From: Salinibacillus xinjiangensis
GTDB taxonomy: Bacteria; Bacillota; Bacilli; Bacillales; Alkalibacillaceae
Direction: 5' to 3'
Assembly (NCBI RefSeq): GCF_009649735.1
Contig: NZ_WJNH01000002.1
Coordinates: forward strand, 470,764-534,763
DNA length: 64,000 nt
The notes beneath the pieces were generated by a model. That model saw only the letters and a program-made list of their open reading frames with translations. It ran no database searches and was not told the origin of the DNA. Positions 14,304 to 21,801 of this stretch are shown here, piece by piece. Positions within the stretch are counted from its first letter, which is position 1. Each line of letters begins with the position of its first letter. The translations under genes and the position numbers were made by a program.

Positions 14304-16097
14304 TTAATGTACTTGATGTTTTTCTAAAAACTCAAGCATACGCTGATAGACCTTTATCTCGTTCTCTTTTTTCGAGAATCCATGACCCTCATCCTCTAAT
14401 AAAAGATATTCCACTTCACGACCTTTTTCTTTAAGCTTAGCCACAATTTGGTCAGACTCCTCTTTTACTACACGAGGGTCCTTGGCTCCCTGAATAACCA
14501 GCATAGGCTTTTCCATTCCGTCTAAATAGGTAACCGGTGAATCTTTAACGAAACGTTCTTTGTCCTGTTCTGGGTCTCCAAGCCAGCGGTCCATAATCGG
14601 CTTCCAATGAGGTGGAACAGAATTGACAAAGGTAAACAAGTCAGATGGTCCGAAGATGTCGACTACAGCTTTGAAATATTCTGGGTGACGGCCATGTAAT
14701 AGCAGTGCCATGTACCCTCCATAGCTTCCTCCTATTAGGAAGAGCTTTTCGCGATCCGTAATGCCATTATCAAATAACCACTCAATACCAGCTACACAGT
14801 CAAGGCGTGGTCCTTCTCCCCAATCCTGTTCAACCATTTTCACGAAGGAAGAACCATATCCCGTTGAACCACGGAAGTTCGGAGCGAAAATGGAGTACCC
14901 ACGATTTAAAAAGCATTGGAACATCGCACGGAAAAACTTACGCTCTGAGGCCTGTGGTCCGCCGTGTGGCCAGAAAATCATATGTCCATTATCATACTCT
15001 GGGTTTGCTTTAAACAGCAAGGCTTCTATTTCCACCCCATCAAATGATGAATATGACACCACTTCCGGGTCAACCATTTGCTCTTGATTGACGCCCAACA
15101 CACTGTTATTGGTTAGCTGTTTCCATTCTGACTCATTTGTTAGCTGAAAAATGTTATGTGGAATCGTAGCGCTTACTCCCAACAGAAAGACTTGTCCTGA
15201 TTTGGTAATTTGGATTTGACCGATTGAGTCCACTGGGGTCTCCACCATGTCTAGTTTCTCGGGTTCTAGGCTATAGCGATATAAATTATCCTGGACTCCA
15301 CTTTCTGTAACAAGATATAAAACTTGGTTGGCTTTATCCCATTTAATCGTATCCACGCTTTCATGTTCGATAGAAAGCACCTTTGTGAATTCCTTTGTTT
15401 CGAGATTAAATTTCGCCACATAGCTATATTCACTTTCATAATCTGTCACAAAATAGATTGTTTGCTCATCCACAAATACAGGATCAAAGGTGACGTGAAC
15501 TTTTTCAGGATCAGGTGTTAAGCTATACTCCTCATCTCCTGCTTTTACAAATCCAATCACATATGTATTCGCATAGGCGCGTAAGTAAACAAATGCTTTC
15601 TCATCATCTGACACAGCTGTTAGCTCTGTTGGAGACTTTTGACCTTCGTTTAGGAGTTTATCTGTCTGATCTTCCAAATTGCGCACCCGGGCATTCAAAA
15701 AACTTGGATTGCCTTCAGATGTATTATAATAAACACGTTTTCCGTCTTTACTTAAGTGTGAATAGAAGTATTTTTCGCTCGGGTCCCCGGTAATCAGTAG
15801 CTGAGGCAGTCCACCTTCACTTGGGATAGCGTAAATTTGGTGGTTTTCGTCCCCGTCGTTGTCATATCCAGCAAGCACATAGCGGCTCTCGGGATCAAAC
15901 TTAATAAAACTAATGGATTCATCCTTATGGGCAAATAAGTAAGGAAACGTATCCGGTAAATCCATTGCCCATACATTCATTTTCCCATTTAAATTGGTGC
16001 TGAAAAGAAGCTTCTTTTCATCTGGGCTAACTGTAAAATTTGAAATCACATATGTACGGAAAAACTGCTCAACGGTTGGCTTTGGAAAGCTAATCAA
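14304..16097 (-). CDS. S9-family serine peptidase (acylaminoacyl-peptidase-like)
   Basis: A 597-residue cytoplasmic enzyme: residues about 20-340 form a beta-propeller of TolB/WD-like blades (FSTNLNGKMNVWAMDL, VYYNTSEG), and 350-597 form the alpha/beta-hydrolase domain. The catalytic triad is visible as Ser458 in GGSYGG, Asp540 in QGAKDPRV and His572 in DEGHGF; WPHGGP supplies the oxyanion loop. It should cleave short or N-blocked peptides. TTG start 8 nt behind GGGGG; no signal peptide. Single-gene unit between two terminators. Confidence 0.92.
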   Translation of the reverse strand: MISFPKPTVEQFFRTYVISNFTVSPDEKKLLFSTNLNGKMNVWAMDLPDTFPYLFAHKDESISFIKFDPESRYVLAGYDNDGDENHQIYAIPSEGGLPQLLITGDPSEKYFYSHLSKDGKRVYYNTSEGNPSFLNARVRNLEDQTDKLLNEGQKSPTELTAVSDDEKAFVYLRAYANTYVIGFVKAGDEEYSLTPDPEKVHVTFDPVFVDEQTIYFVTDYESEYSYVAKFNLETKEFTKVLSIEHESVDTIKWDKANQVLYLVTESGVQDNLYRYSLEPEKLDMVETPVDSIGQIQITKSGQVFLLGVSATIPHNIFQLTNESEWKQLTNNSVLGVNQEQMVDPEVVSYSSFDGVEIEALLFKANPEYDNGHMIFWPHGGPQASERKFFRAMFQCFLNRGYSIFAPNFRGSTGYGSSFVKMVEQDWGEGPRLDCVAGIEWLFDNGITDREKLFLIGGSYGGYMALLLHGRHPEYFKAVVDIFGPSDLFTFVNSVPPHWKPIMDRWLGDPEQDKERFVKDSPVTYLDGMEKPMLVIQGAKDPRVVKEESDQIVAKLKEKGREVEYLLLEDEGHGFSKKENEIKVYQRMLEFLEKHQVH

Positions 16098-16172
16098 ATA
16101 AAATTCCCCCTGTTCATTTTAATCTGAATACTATTTTAAATAATTCGATAAGTATTGGCAATTTCCTGCAAA

Positions 16173-16206
16173 ATAAAAAACTGCCTCACGTATGAGACAG
16201 TTTTTA
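16173..16206. terminator. Terminator of the persulfide operon
   Basis: AAAAACTG-C-CTCA / TGAG-A-CAGTTTTT with a CGTA loop; A-rich then T-rich ends make it work for the minus-strand operon ending at 16209. Confidence 0.8.
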
Positions 16207-16208
16207 GC

Positions 16209-16598
16209 TTAAATACTTTTATCAATACAAGCGATTAAGCGTTTTTCTATATCTGCTGCAAATTCCTTTAGGGATTCATCGTTCACCATTTCGATTAGAG
16301 CCGTTGGTTTTGGCAGGCCGATTTTCGTATTCTTTGTCTCACGGTCTTCATAAACGACAATCTTACATGGTAAGAAATAACCTACAAGTTGATCTTCTGT
16401 TAAAACCCGTTGTGCTTCCTTAGGGTTACACACTTCAAGGACGAGGTATGGTTGATCAAACTCAAAGCCTTTGTTTTGTAGGGTTTCTTTAATATTAAAC
16501 TTCCAAAGCACTCCAAACTTTTCTTCCTTTAAGCTTGCTTCGAGTGATTGAACCGCTTCCTCTAACGTTTGGTTGGTTTCAACTGTATAATGAAACAT
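16209..16598 (-). CDS. DUF302 domain protein
   Basis: A 129-residue single-domain DUF302 protein (FHYTVETNQTLEEAV, FGVLWKFNIKETL, VLEVCNPKEAQRVL, GYFLPCKIVVYED, KIGLPKPTALIEMV). Cysteines sit at CNPKEA and LPCK. DUF302 genes often travel with rhodanese and TauE genes in sulfur operons, as here, but their biochemical role is unknown. The ATG at 16598 is used because AAAGGAG lies 9 nt before it; two earlier ATG codons abut the ribosome site. Last gene of the operon. Confidence 0.85.
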   Translation of the reverse strand: MFHYTVETNQTLEEAVQSLEASLKEEKFGVLWKFNIKETLQNKGFEFDQPYLVLEVCNPKEAQRVLTEDQLVGYFLPCKIVVYEDRETKNTKIGLPKPTALIEMVNDESLKEFAADIEKRLIACIDKSI

Positions 16599-16616
16599 GA
16601 ACATCATCTCCTTTGT

Positions 16617-16916
16617 TTATTCCAATTCGCCTTCCCATTGTTGCATCCCACCAAGCATATCTTCTACTTGGTAGCCTAAAGCTCCAAGAATCCCGCAGGC
16701 TGCTTTGCTACGATTGCCTGACCGACATACCACCACATAGGACTTATCAGGGTCCAATTCTTCTTTTCGAATCGCTAACTGACCAAGTGGGATATGTTTG
16801 GCTCCAGGTATTTTACCTTCTGCTACCTCACTATTTTCACGTACATCAATCACATAAACTTCTTCACCGTTTTGGAGTCGCCCCGCAACCTCTTTTGGTG
16901 TCACCTCTTTTGCCAT
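16617..16916 (-). CDS. Single-domain rhodanese
   Basis: A 99-residue rhodanese with active-site loop CRSGNRS, the DVREN and GAKHIPLGQL segments, and GGMQQWEGELE at the end, characteristic of GlpE/PspE-size sulfurtransferases. It transfers sulfane sulfur through a cysteine persulfide. Start at the ATG 8 nt behind AAGGAG; the longer in-frame form would begin inside the upstream gene. Part of the persulfide operon. Confidence 0.9.
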   Translation of the reverse strand: MAKEVTPKEVAGRLQNGEEVYVIDVRENSEVAEGKIPGAKHIPLGQLAIRKEELDPDKSYVVVCRSGNRSKAACGILGALGYQVEDMLGGMQQWEGELE

Positions 16917-16932
16917 GCTTTGACTCTCCTTC

Positions 16933-17292
16933 TTATATCCAAGCACTCATGCCGCCTTTGACATTGGATATTTGTTTAAAGCCTTGCTTTTTCAAAGTCT
17001 TAGCTGCCTTCATACTCCTCATACCACTTTGACAAATGACCACAACTTCTTTGTCCCTATCTAGTTCTGTGGATTTTTGAGCTAATTGGTTGAGAGGTAT
17101 ATTTTTAAACGGTTTACGGTGATTGGCCTTATATTCACCAGGTGTACGTACATCTACAAATTGAACCTTTTTAACTTTAAATTTAGCTTTTGCTTGCTCT
17201 GTGGTGATATTCTCAATTCCTTTAACAGGAATAAAGCGACTAACAACAAAATAAGCTGCGATGGCAATAATAATCCACTGTACGATATCCAT
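16933..17292 (-). CDS. Membrane-anchored rhodanese
   Basis: A 119-residue protein with an N-terminal membrane segment (IVQWIIIAIAAYFVV) followed by a rhodanese domain with active loop CQSGMRS and the VDVRTPGEY and GGMSAWI signatures. The catalytic domain probably faces the cytoplasm. Start chosen at the ATG behind GGGAGAAG; the upstream extension lies over the end of tauE and has no ribosome site. It resembles the gene at 21355 in plan but keeps the catalytic cysteine. Confidence 0.88.
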   Translation of the reverse strand: MDIVQWIIIAIAAYFVVSRFIPVKGIENITTEQAKAKFKVKKVQFVDVRTPGEYKANHRKPFKNIPLNQLAQKSTELDRDKEVVVICQSGMRSMKAAKTLKKQGFKQISNVKGGMSAWI

Positions 17293-17324
17293 GTTTTCTT
17301 CTCCCTTTTTATGAATTAAATATT

Positions 17325-18107
17325 TTATAGAAAGTCTAGCCAAATTTTAATGGCTGTACCTAAAATAAGAACATCGAGAATCCCTTGTAAGATTTTTGTA
17401 TTTACTTTTTGTCCAACCTTTGCACCAAGTGGAGATGCAATGAGACTTGCAATAATCATAACTGCTGCTGGGACAAATAAAATCTGGCCAGTCAATATTT
17501 TACCAGCCGTGGAACCAATGGATGAAATAAAAGTGATAGCTAATGATGTTGCAATTGTCATGCGAGTAGGAATTTTTAATACGACAAGCATAATTGGCAC
17601 TAAAATAAATGCACCTGCAGCACCTACAATACCAGCTCCAACCCCAACGATTAACGCGAAAAAGGCTGCTAGCCATTTGTTAAACGTAACCTGATCTAAT
17701 GGGATATCATCCAAACCATTTTTCGGAATAAACATCATAATAGCTGCAATCGTTGCTAATATCCCATAAACAAAATTAATTTCATCATCAGTCATAAAAC
17801 GAGAACCATATCCACCAATAAAGCTTCCGATCAAGATACTAATCCCCATGTAGATGATTAAGGTTTTATTTAAATATCCACCCTTACGATAAGCCCATAC
17901 ACCACCAACAGTAGCAAACAGAACTTGAATGGCACTGATACCAGATACTTCATGGGCTGAAAAACTGTCAAATCCTAGTAAGGTAGGTATATATAATAGC
18001 ATTGGATATTTTATGATAGAGCCACCAATTCCAACCATGCCTGATACAAATGAACCGACAAAGCCAATAAGAAAGATGGTAATCATAAAGATCATGCTGT
18101 AATCCAT
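17325..18107 (-). CDS. Sulfite/sulfur-anion exporter, TauE/SafE family
   Basis: A 260-residue protein with about eight membrane segments and the family repeats [19 protein letters not shown] (N-half) and [19 protein letters not shown] (C-half). TauE is part of the cst operon in Staphylococcus, where it is thought to export sulfite or thiosulfate produced from persulfide oxidation. Here it follows the TusA gene after a hairpin and precedes two rhodanese genes, which supports the same role. Confidence 0.88.
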   Translation of the reverse strand: MDYSMIFMITIFLIGFVGSFVSGMVGIGGSIIKYPMLLYIPTLLGFDSFSAHEVSGISAIQVLFATVGGVWAYRKGGYLNKTLIIYMGISILIGSFIGGYGSRFMTDDEINFVYGILATIAAIMMFIPKNGLDDIPLDQVTFNKWLAAFFALIVGVGAGIVGAAGAFILVPIMLVVLKIPTRMTIATSLAITFISSIGSTAGKILTGQILFVPAAVMIIASLIASPLGAKVGQKVNTKILQGILDVLILGTAIKIWLDFL

Positions 18108-18133
18108 GTTGCGTTCCCCCTTTTTATTGTAAA

Positions 18134-18157
18134 GGGGGTCCCTAAAAAGGGACCTCC
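18134..18157 (-). other. Intra-operon hairpin before tauE
   Basis: GGTCCCT-TTTT-AGGGACC, extended by G-rich flanks, between the TusA and TauE genes. There is no T-run behind it on the minus strand, so it is more likely an mRNA-stability or processing element than a terminator. Confidence 0.5.
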
Positions 18158-18158
18158 A

Positions 18159-18386
18159 TTAAGCTTTTTTAATCCAGAACTTTAGTACATTGTCTTCTTC
18201 TGTGTTTTGTACAATTTCATGTCCGCCTGATTTTGCCCAAGCTGTTAAGTCACTTTTGGCTCCTTTGTCGGTTGCATGAACCTCTAAAATTTCACCTGAG
18301 TTGATGTCTTCCATTGCTTTTTTCGTTTTCACAATTGGCATTGGACACGCCAATCCTTTGGCATCTAACACTTTTGCTGAATCCAT
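18159..18386 (-). CDS. TusA-family sulfur carrier
   Basis: A 75-residue TusA/SirA-like protein with the sulfur-binding motif LACPMPIVK near residues 11-20; the cysteine carries a persulfide. The remaining fold pattern (GEILEVHATDKGAKSDL, AWAKSGGHEI) is complete. AAGGAGGAG precedes the ATG. It lies between the rhodanese-MBL fusion gene and tauE and probably passes sulfur between the rhodaneses and the dioxygenase. Confidence 0.92.
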   Translation of the reverse strand: MDSAKVLDAKGLACPMPIVKTKKAMEDINSGEILEVHATDKGAKSDLTAWAKSGGHEIVQNTEEDNVLKFWIKKA

Positions 18387-18401
18387 TATATTCTCCTCCT
18401 T

Positions 18402-19532
18402 TTACCCCTCTACCGCACAACGGTTAGGGCCTGTTTCCATTTCTTTTTGTCTTTCTAATTCTGGATCCATTTTCCCCATGTTTGTTTGACGAATGTCTTG
18501 ATAATCATTTGGCTGCGGTGGAAGATTTTCTGTCACCATTTTGCGGAATACATTTTCATCCTCCACTTGGAGACCTGAGTTATTTTGATAAAGGTCACCT
18601 AAGCGAGCTGATACTTCTCCGCCCTTACCTAGTTCCTCTGCAAAGGAATAGTGAGCTGGGAGTACAATTAAGTCCTCTGATAGCTCTTTGTATCGTCTAT
18701 AGAGCGTATTACGAAGGTCACCTACCCAATCCTCTGCCAATCCAGCAAGGTCAGGTCGACCAATGGATTTCACAAATAGAATATCTCCAGTTAATAAATA
18801 TTGATCGTCAATGATAAATGACGTACTGCCAATGGTATGCCCAGGGGAGTATATCGGTTTTACTTTAACAGTTGTGTTTCCGACTGTTATGTCATTCCCC
18901 TCTTCAAGTGGGGTATACTCAAAGGTTACTTCTGTTGCGTCCTTAGGGGGTAGATGATACGTTCCTCCTACTTTTTCAGCTAGGTGACGTCCACCTGAAA
19001 TATGATCCGCATGTAAATGGGTATCAATTAGATGTTTAATCTCTACACCCTTTGCCTTAGCAAATTGTTCATATGGCTCTAGCATACGAGCTGTATCTAT
19101 AATGGCTGCTTCACCGTTCGATTCGATGAAGTAGGATAGACAGCCCTTACCTAGGCGAACAAATTGATAAAGGGCTCCACCACCATTTAAATCGCCAACT
19201 TTTACTGGCTCTAGATGTTCACTCCAAGCCTTCATTCCACCTTCAAGGTTGTAAACATTGGTGAATCCTGCCTCAACCATAAGGTCTGCAACCATTTCAG
19301 ATGATCCGCCTTTGGCACAAACAACGATAATCTCTTGATCATTATTCAGTTTTTCCGCTACAGGACCAACACCATCTAGTAGATTAAAGTAGGGTTCGTT
19401 AATGACTTCAACTTTTCCACCTTCAATTTTCCAATTATCAAATTCATCTGTGTTACGAACGTCCAGGATGAGTGTTTCTTCATGATTAATAACTTTTTGT
19501 GCAAGTTCCTTCGTTGTTATCGATTTTGACAT
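18402..19532 (-). CDS. Rhodanese-MBL fusion, persulfide dioxygenase (CstB-like)
   Basis: A 376-residue fusion. Residues 1-110 are a rhodanese domain with Cys72 in VVCAKGGSS; residues 115-376 are a metallo-beta-lactamase fold with THLHADH at 171-177, His232 in SPGHT, Asp250 in LTGD and His294 in LPAHYS, the iron ligands of ETHE1/CstB persulfide dioxygenases. It should oxidise glutathione-like or protein persulfides to sulfite or thiosulfate. Staphylococcal CstB has the domains in a different order (MBL first), so this is an analogue by domain content rather than a colinear homologue. AGGAGAGGAG precedes the start. Confidence 0.88.
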   Translation of the reverse strand: MSKSITTKELAQKVINHEETLILDVRNTDEFDNWKIEGGKVEVINEPYFNLLDGVGPVAEKLNNDQEIIVVCAKGGSSEMVADLMVEAGFTNVYNLEGGMKAWSEHLEPVKVGDLNGGGALYQFVRLGKGCLSYFIESNGEAAIIDTARMLEPYEQFAKAKGVEIKHLIDTHLHADHISGGRHLAEKVGGTYHLPPKDATEVTFEYTPLEEGNDITVGNTTVKVKPIYSPGHTIGSTSFIIDDQYLLTGDILFVKSIGRPDLAGLAEDWVGDLRNTLYRRYKELSEDLIVLPAHYSFAEELGKGGEVSARLGDLYQNNSGLQVEDENVFRKMVTENLPPQPNDYQDIRQTNMGKMDPELERQKEMETGPNRCAVEG

Positions 19533-19550
19533 AAGCTCTCCTCTCCTTTA

Positions 19551-19949
19551 TTAAAATGTTAAGGTCATGTTTGCGTCTTTCGCGAATTCAATAAATGTAG
19601 CAGCTCCGCCAACTTCAATTCCTTCAACAAAAGCATCCTTTTCTAAGTTCATGACATCCATTGTCATTTGACATGCAATTAACTTCACGTTCATTTCTTG
19701 AGCAAGACTTACAAGCTCTTCAATAGAAGGTACATTTGCTTGTTTAAAGCCCTCTTGGAAATGTTCCTTTCCTTCTGGTAGTGGAAGACTTTTGTGTCCT
19801 TCTTTATGAATTAGATTTAAGCCTTCAAATGTGAAGAAAATGCCTACCTCTGCATCTGATGCTGCTGCCGCTGATGCAATGTTGAATACCTTATATGCGT
19901 CAAATAGTCCTCCGTTTGCTGCAATAATCGCTACTTTTGTATTAGCCAT
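19551..19949 (-). CDS. DsrE/DsrF-like sulfur relay protein
   Basis: A 132-residue DsrE-like protein (KVAIIAANGGLFDAYKVFNIASAA, then VKLIACQMTMDVMNL and EVGGAATFIEFAKDA). The cysteine in IACQMTMD is the conserved sulfur-carrying position of the family. It sits between the TusA-rhodanese and rhodanese-MBL genes and probably relays persulfide sulfur. AGGAGGAATTTTATT precedes the ATG. Confidence 0.88.
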   Translation of the reverse strand: MANTKVAIIAANGGLFDAYKVFNIASAAAASDAEVGIFFTFEGLNLIHKEGHKSLPLPEGKEHFQEGFKQANVPSIEELVSLAQEMNVKLIACQMTMDVMNLEKDAFVEGIEVGGAATFIEFAKDANMTLTF

Positions 19950-19973
19950 AATAAAATTCCTCCTAATTATTTT

Positions 19974-20546
19974 TTAAGATTGTTTTTCTGTAGGACCTTC
20001 CCACATAGTCATGCCAGGCACTACATTCTTTACGTTTTTATATCCTTTTTCTGTTAGCTTTTGAGCTGCTAAATCACTCCGAATTCCAGTACGACAAATA
20101 ACATGTAGTTCCTCGTCTTGTTCAATTTCTTCCATTCGGTCATCAAGCTCACCAAGTGGAATATTTTTAGCACCAGGAATATGCCCAAACGCATATTCTG
20201 CAGGCTCTCTTACATCAAGTATGAAAATCTTCTCATCGCCTTCAATCCGACTGCGAAGGTCTTCTAAATCAACGATGTCTTCGTGTTTTGTTTCTTCTTT
20301 CGCTTCATCATCACTCGCCTTACGGATATAGTGATGTAATACCTCTCCATCTTCTTTTGTACCAAGATATTGATGTCCCGTACTATCAGCCCAAGCTTTA
20401 ATATCAGCCGTAGAACCTTTATCTGTTGCTTCTACCCTAATCACTTGACCTGGTTCAAGGTTTGTTATTGCTTTTTTTGTTCTTACAATGGGCATCGGAC
20501 AAGCAAGCCCTTTAGCATCTAATACTTCATTTGCTTGAATAATCAT
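19974..20546 (-). CDS. TusA-rhodanese fusion (CstA-like)
   Basis: A 190-residue two-domain protein: a TusA domain (about 1-75) with GLACPMPIVRTKK, and a rhodanese domain (about 90-190) with VREPAEYAFGHIPGA and active loop CRTGIRS. Staphylococcal CstA, which takes sulfur from persulfides, combines the same kinds of domain in another order. Start at the ATG behind GGAGGTC; the longer form overlaps the previous gene's end. A central acidic linker (SDDEAKEETKHEDIVD) joins the domains. Confidence 0.9.
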   Translation of the reverse strand: MIIQANEVLDAKGLACPMPIVRTKKAITNLEPGQVIRVEATDKGSTADIKAWADSTGHQYLGTKEDGEVLHHYIRKASDDEAKEETKHEDIVDLEDLRSRIEGDEKIFILDVREPAEYAFGHIPGAKNIPLGELDDRMEEIEQDEELHVICRTGIRSDLAAQKLTEKGYKNVKNVVPGMTMWEGPTEKQS

Positions 20547-20560
20547 TTTATGACCTCCTA

Positions 20561-20857
20561 TTATTCCACTTCGTCTTTCCAAGCAAGCATGCCACCTGTC
20601 ATATTAATGACGTCATAGCCTTGTGCCTTTAAGAATTGACAAGCCTTTCCACTACGGCCACCTGAACGACAAACCATATAGTGTGGTTGATCCTTATCAA
20701 TTTCGTCAAGCCGATCTGGGATAGTACCTAATGCGATGTGGCGCGCTCCAGGAATTTTACCTTGGGCAACCTCCTCATCCTCACGTACATCAATAATGCT
20801 AATGTTTTCGCCAGCTTTTAGTTTTTTCGCTAATTCTTCTGGTGTAATTTCCTTCAT
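20561..20857 (-). CDS. Single-domain rhodanese, first of the distal cst genes
   Basis: A 98-residue rhodanese with DVREDEEVAQGKIPGA, active loop CRSGGRS and GGMLAWKDE. ATG at 20857 preferred to a TTG five codons upstream. It is the first gene downstream of two CstR-type operator-like sites and only 15 bp from the CstA-like gene, so it heads the regulated transcript. Confidence 0.9.
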   Translation of the reverse strand: MKEITPEELAKKLKAGENISIIDVREDEEVAQGKIPGARHIALGTIPDRLDEIDKDQPHYMVCRSGGRSGKACQFLKAQGYDVINMTGGMLAWKDEVE

Positions 20858-20894
20858 CAAAATCGCTTCCAAGTTTAAAATATTTTAATGCTTT

Positions 20895-20910
20895 ATACCT
20901 GCAGGGGTAT
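20895..20910. promoter_or_regulatory. CstR/CsoR-type operator, proximal
   Basis: ATACCTGCAGGGGTAT: a near-palindrome with ATACC and GGTAT ends, the pattern of CsoR-family operators, located 38 bp before the first rhodanese gene of the operon. Confidence 0.7.
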
Positions 20911-20960
20911 TAAACAATCTAAAAAAATATATCACTTACAAAATTTTTATTCAACCACCT

Positions 20961-20983
20961 CACACCTTTAGGGGTAGGGGTAT
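20961..20983. promoter_or_regulatory. CstR/CsoR-type operator, distal, with doubled half-site
   Basis: ACACC, TTTA and then GGGGTAGGGGTAT: a second operator-like element, between cstR and the rhodanese operon, with the GGGGTA half-site occurring twice in tandem. Confidence 0.55.
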
Positions 20984-21075
20984 CATTTTTGCGATAAATA
21001 ATAGGGTTAATCTGTTACATTTAACCCTATACATTAGGTTATACAAATCATGATGGTTTTGTCACCCTCTAAAAA

Positions 21076-21336
21076 TTATCGGCTACGAACGAGCAAGTCC
21101 ACTGCTTCTTTAATCAAGTCCTCGGATTTTTCACCACTTTGCTTTTCCTCACGAATACACTGTTCTAAATTTTTACTCACAATTAACGCAGCCGTGCGAT
21201 CAAGGGCACTTCTAACCGCAGACATTTGGGTAACGACATCACGACATTCTTTATCGTCTTCCATCATTTTAAGAAGACCTCTAACTTGACCTTCAATTCG
21301 TTTCATTCTATTTTTGACTTGTGCATCATATTTCAT
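21076..21336 (-). CDS. cstR: CstR-type persulfide-sensing repressor (CsoR family)
   Basis: An 86-residue CsoR-family protein. It has the two conserved cysteines at 31 and 60, but position 56, a copper-binding histidine in CsoR, is asparagine (KNLEQC). This is the pattern of CstR, which senses persulfides by disulfide or trisulfide formation between the two cysteines instead of binding copper. It lies between the rhodanese-like gene at 21355 and the large sulfur operon, and operator-like sites flank both units. Strong case for a cst regulator. Confidence 0.88.
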   Translation of the reverse strand: MKYDAQVKNRMKRIEGQVRGLLKMMEDDKECRDVVTQMSAVRSALDRTAALIVSKNLEQCIREEKQSGEKSEDLIKEAVDLLVRSR

Positions 21337-21354
21337 TGATGACCCTCCTCATTC

Positions 21355-21696
21355 TTATTCTTTGTCGAGGCAATAACCAATTACACACAGGCCTTTCCGG
21401 CGTAAAATGCGTGCACTTAAATTCATTTCAACATGGTCAGATGCGATAATAATCACATCTTTTTTGGGGATTTCGTACACATATCTACTTAAATAGGGTA
21501 GAGGAATGCAATGGATGTTTTCTACCATTTGCTGTGCAGATTTGTGAAAGCTACGAATATCGACAATTGCTACATCCTCTTTAGAATATGATACATAATT
21601 TTCATCTATCTTGCCAATACCTAAAACAGGCATGTACCTTTTATACATAAATAAAACCATTAATATGGCCAAAATGATGGAAAGTAGTGTGCTCAT
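21355..21696 (-). CDS. Membrane-anchored rhodanese-like protein lacking the catalytic cysteine
   Basis: A 113-residue protein with one N-terminal membrane segment (LLSIILAILMVLFMY) and a rhodanese-like fold (EDVAIVDIRSFH, IPLPYLSRYVYEIP). At the usual CxxGxRS position the sequence reads IIIASDHVEMN, so the catalytic cysteine is absent; other cysteines are at HCIPL, GLCVIGYC. GAGGAG precedes the ATG at 21696. An operator-like palindrome lies 37 bp upstream, so it should be under the same repressor as cstR. Its role may be structural or sensory. Confidence 0.75.
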   Translation of the reverse strand: MSTLLSIILAILMVLFMYKRYMPVLGIGKIDENYVSYSKEDVAIVDIRSFHKSAQQMVENIHCIPLPYLSRYVYEIPKKDVIIIASDHVEMNLSARILRRKGLCVIGYCLDKE

Positions 21697-21732
21697 GATG
21701 ATCTCCTCTTTCAAAAGGGATAATGTCATTTT

Positions 21733-21748
21733 ATACCCCTATAGGTAT
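21733..21748. promoter_or_regulatory. CstR-type operator upstream of the rhodanese-like gene and cstR
   Basis: ATACCCCTATAGGTAT: palindromic ends ATACC/GGTAT with an internal CCTATAGG palindrome. The site precedes the transcript that carries the rhodanese-like gene and cstR, so autoregulation is likely. Confidence 0.75.
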
Positions 21749-21760
21749 ATTGTCAACCTA

Positions 21761-21790
21761 AAAAAACACTTGCTTAATTTTAAGCAAGTG
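21761..21790 (-). terminator. Terminator of rpoN
   Basis: CACTTGCTTA-AAAT-TAAGCAAGTG (10-bp stem) followed on the minus strand by TTTTTT; positioned 12 bp after the rpoN stop. Confidence 0.9.
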
Positions 21791-21801
21791 AGAAACAATC
21801 T

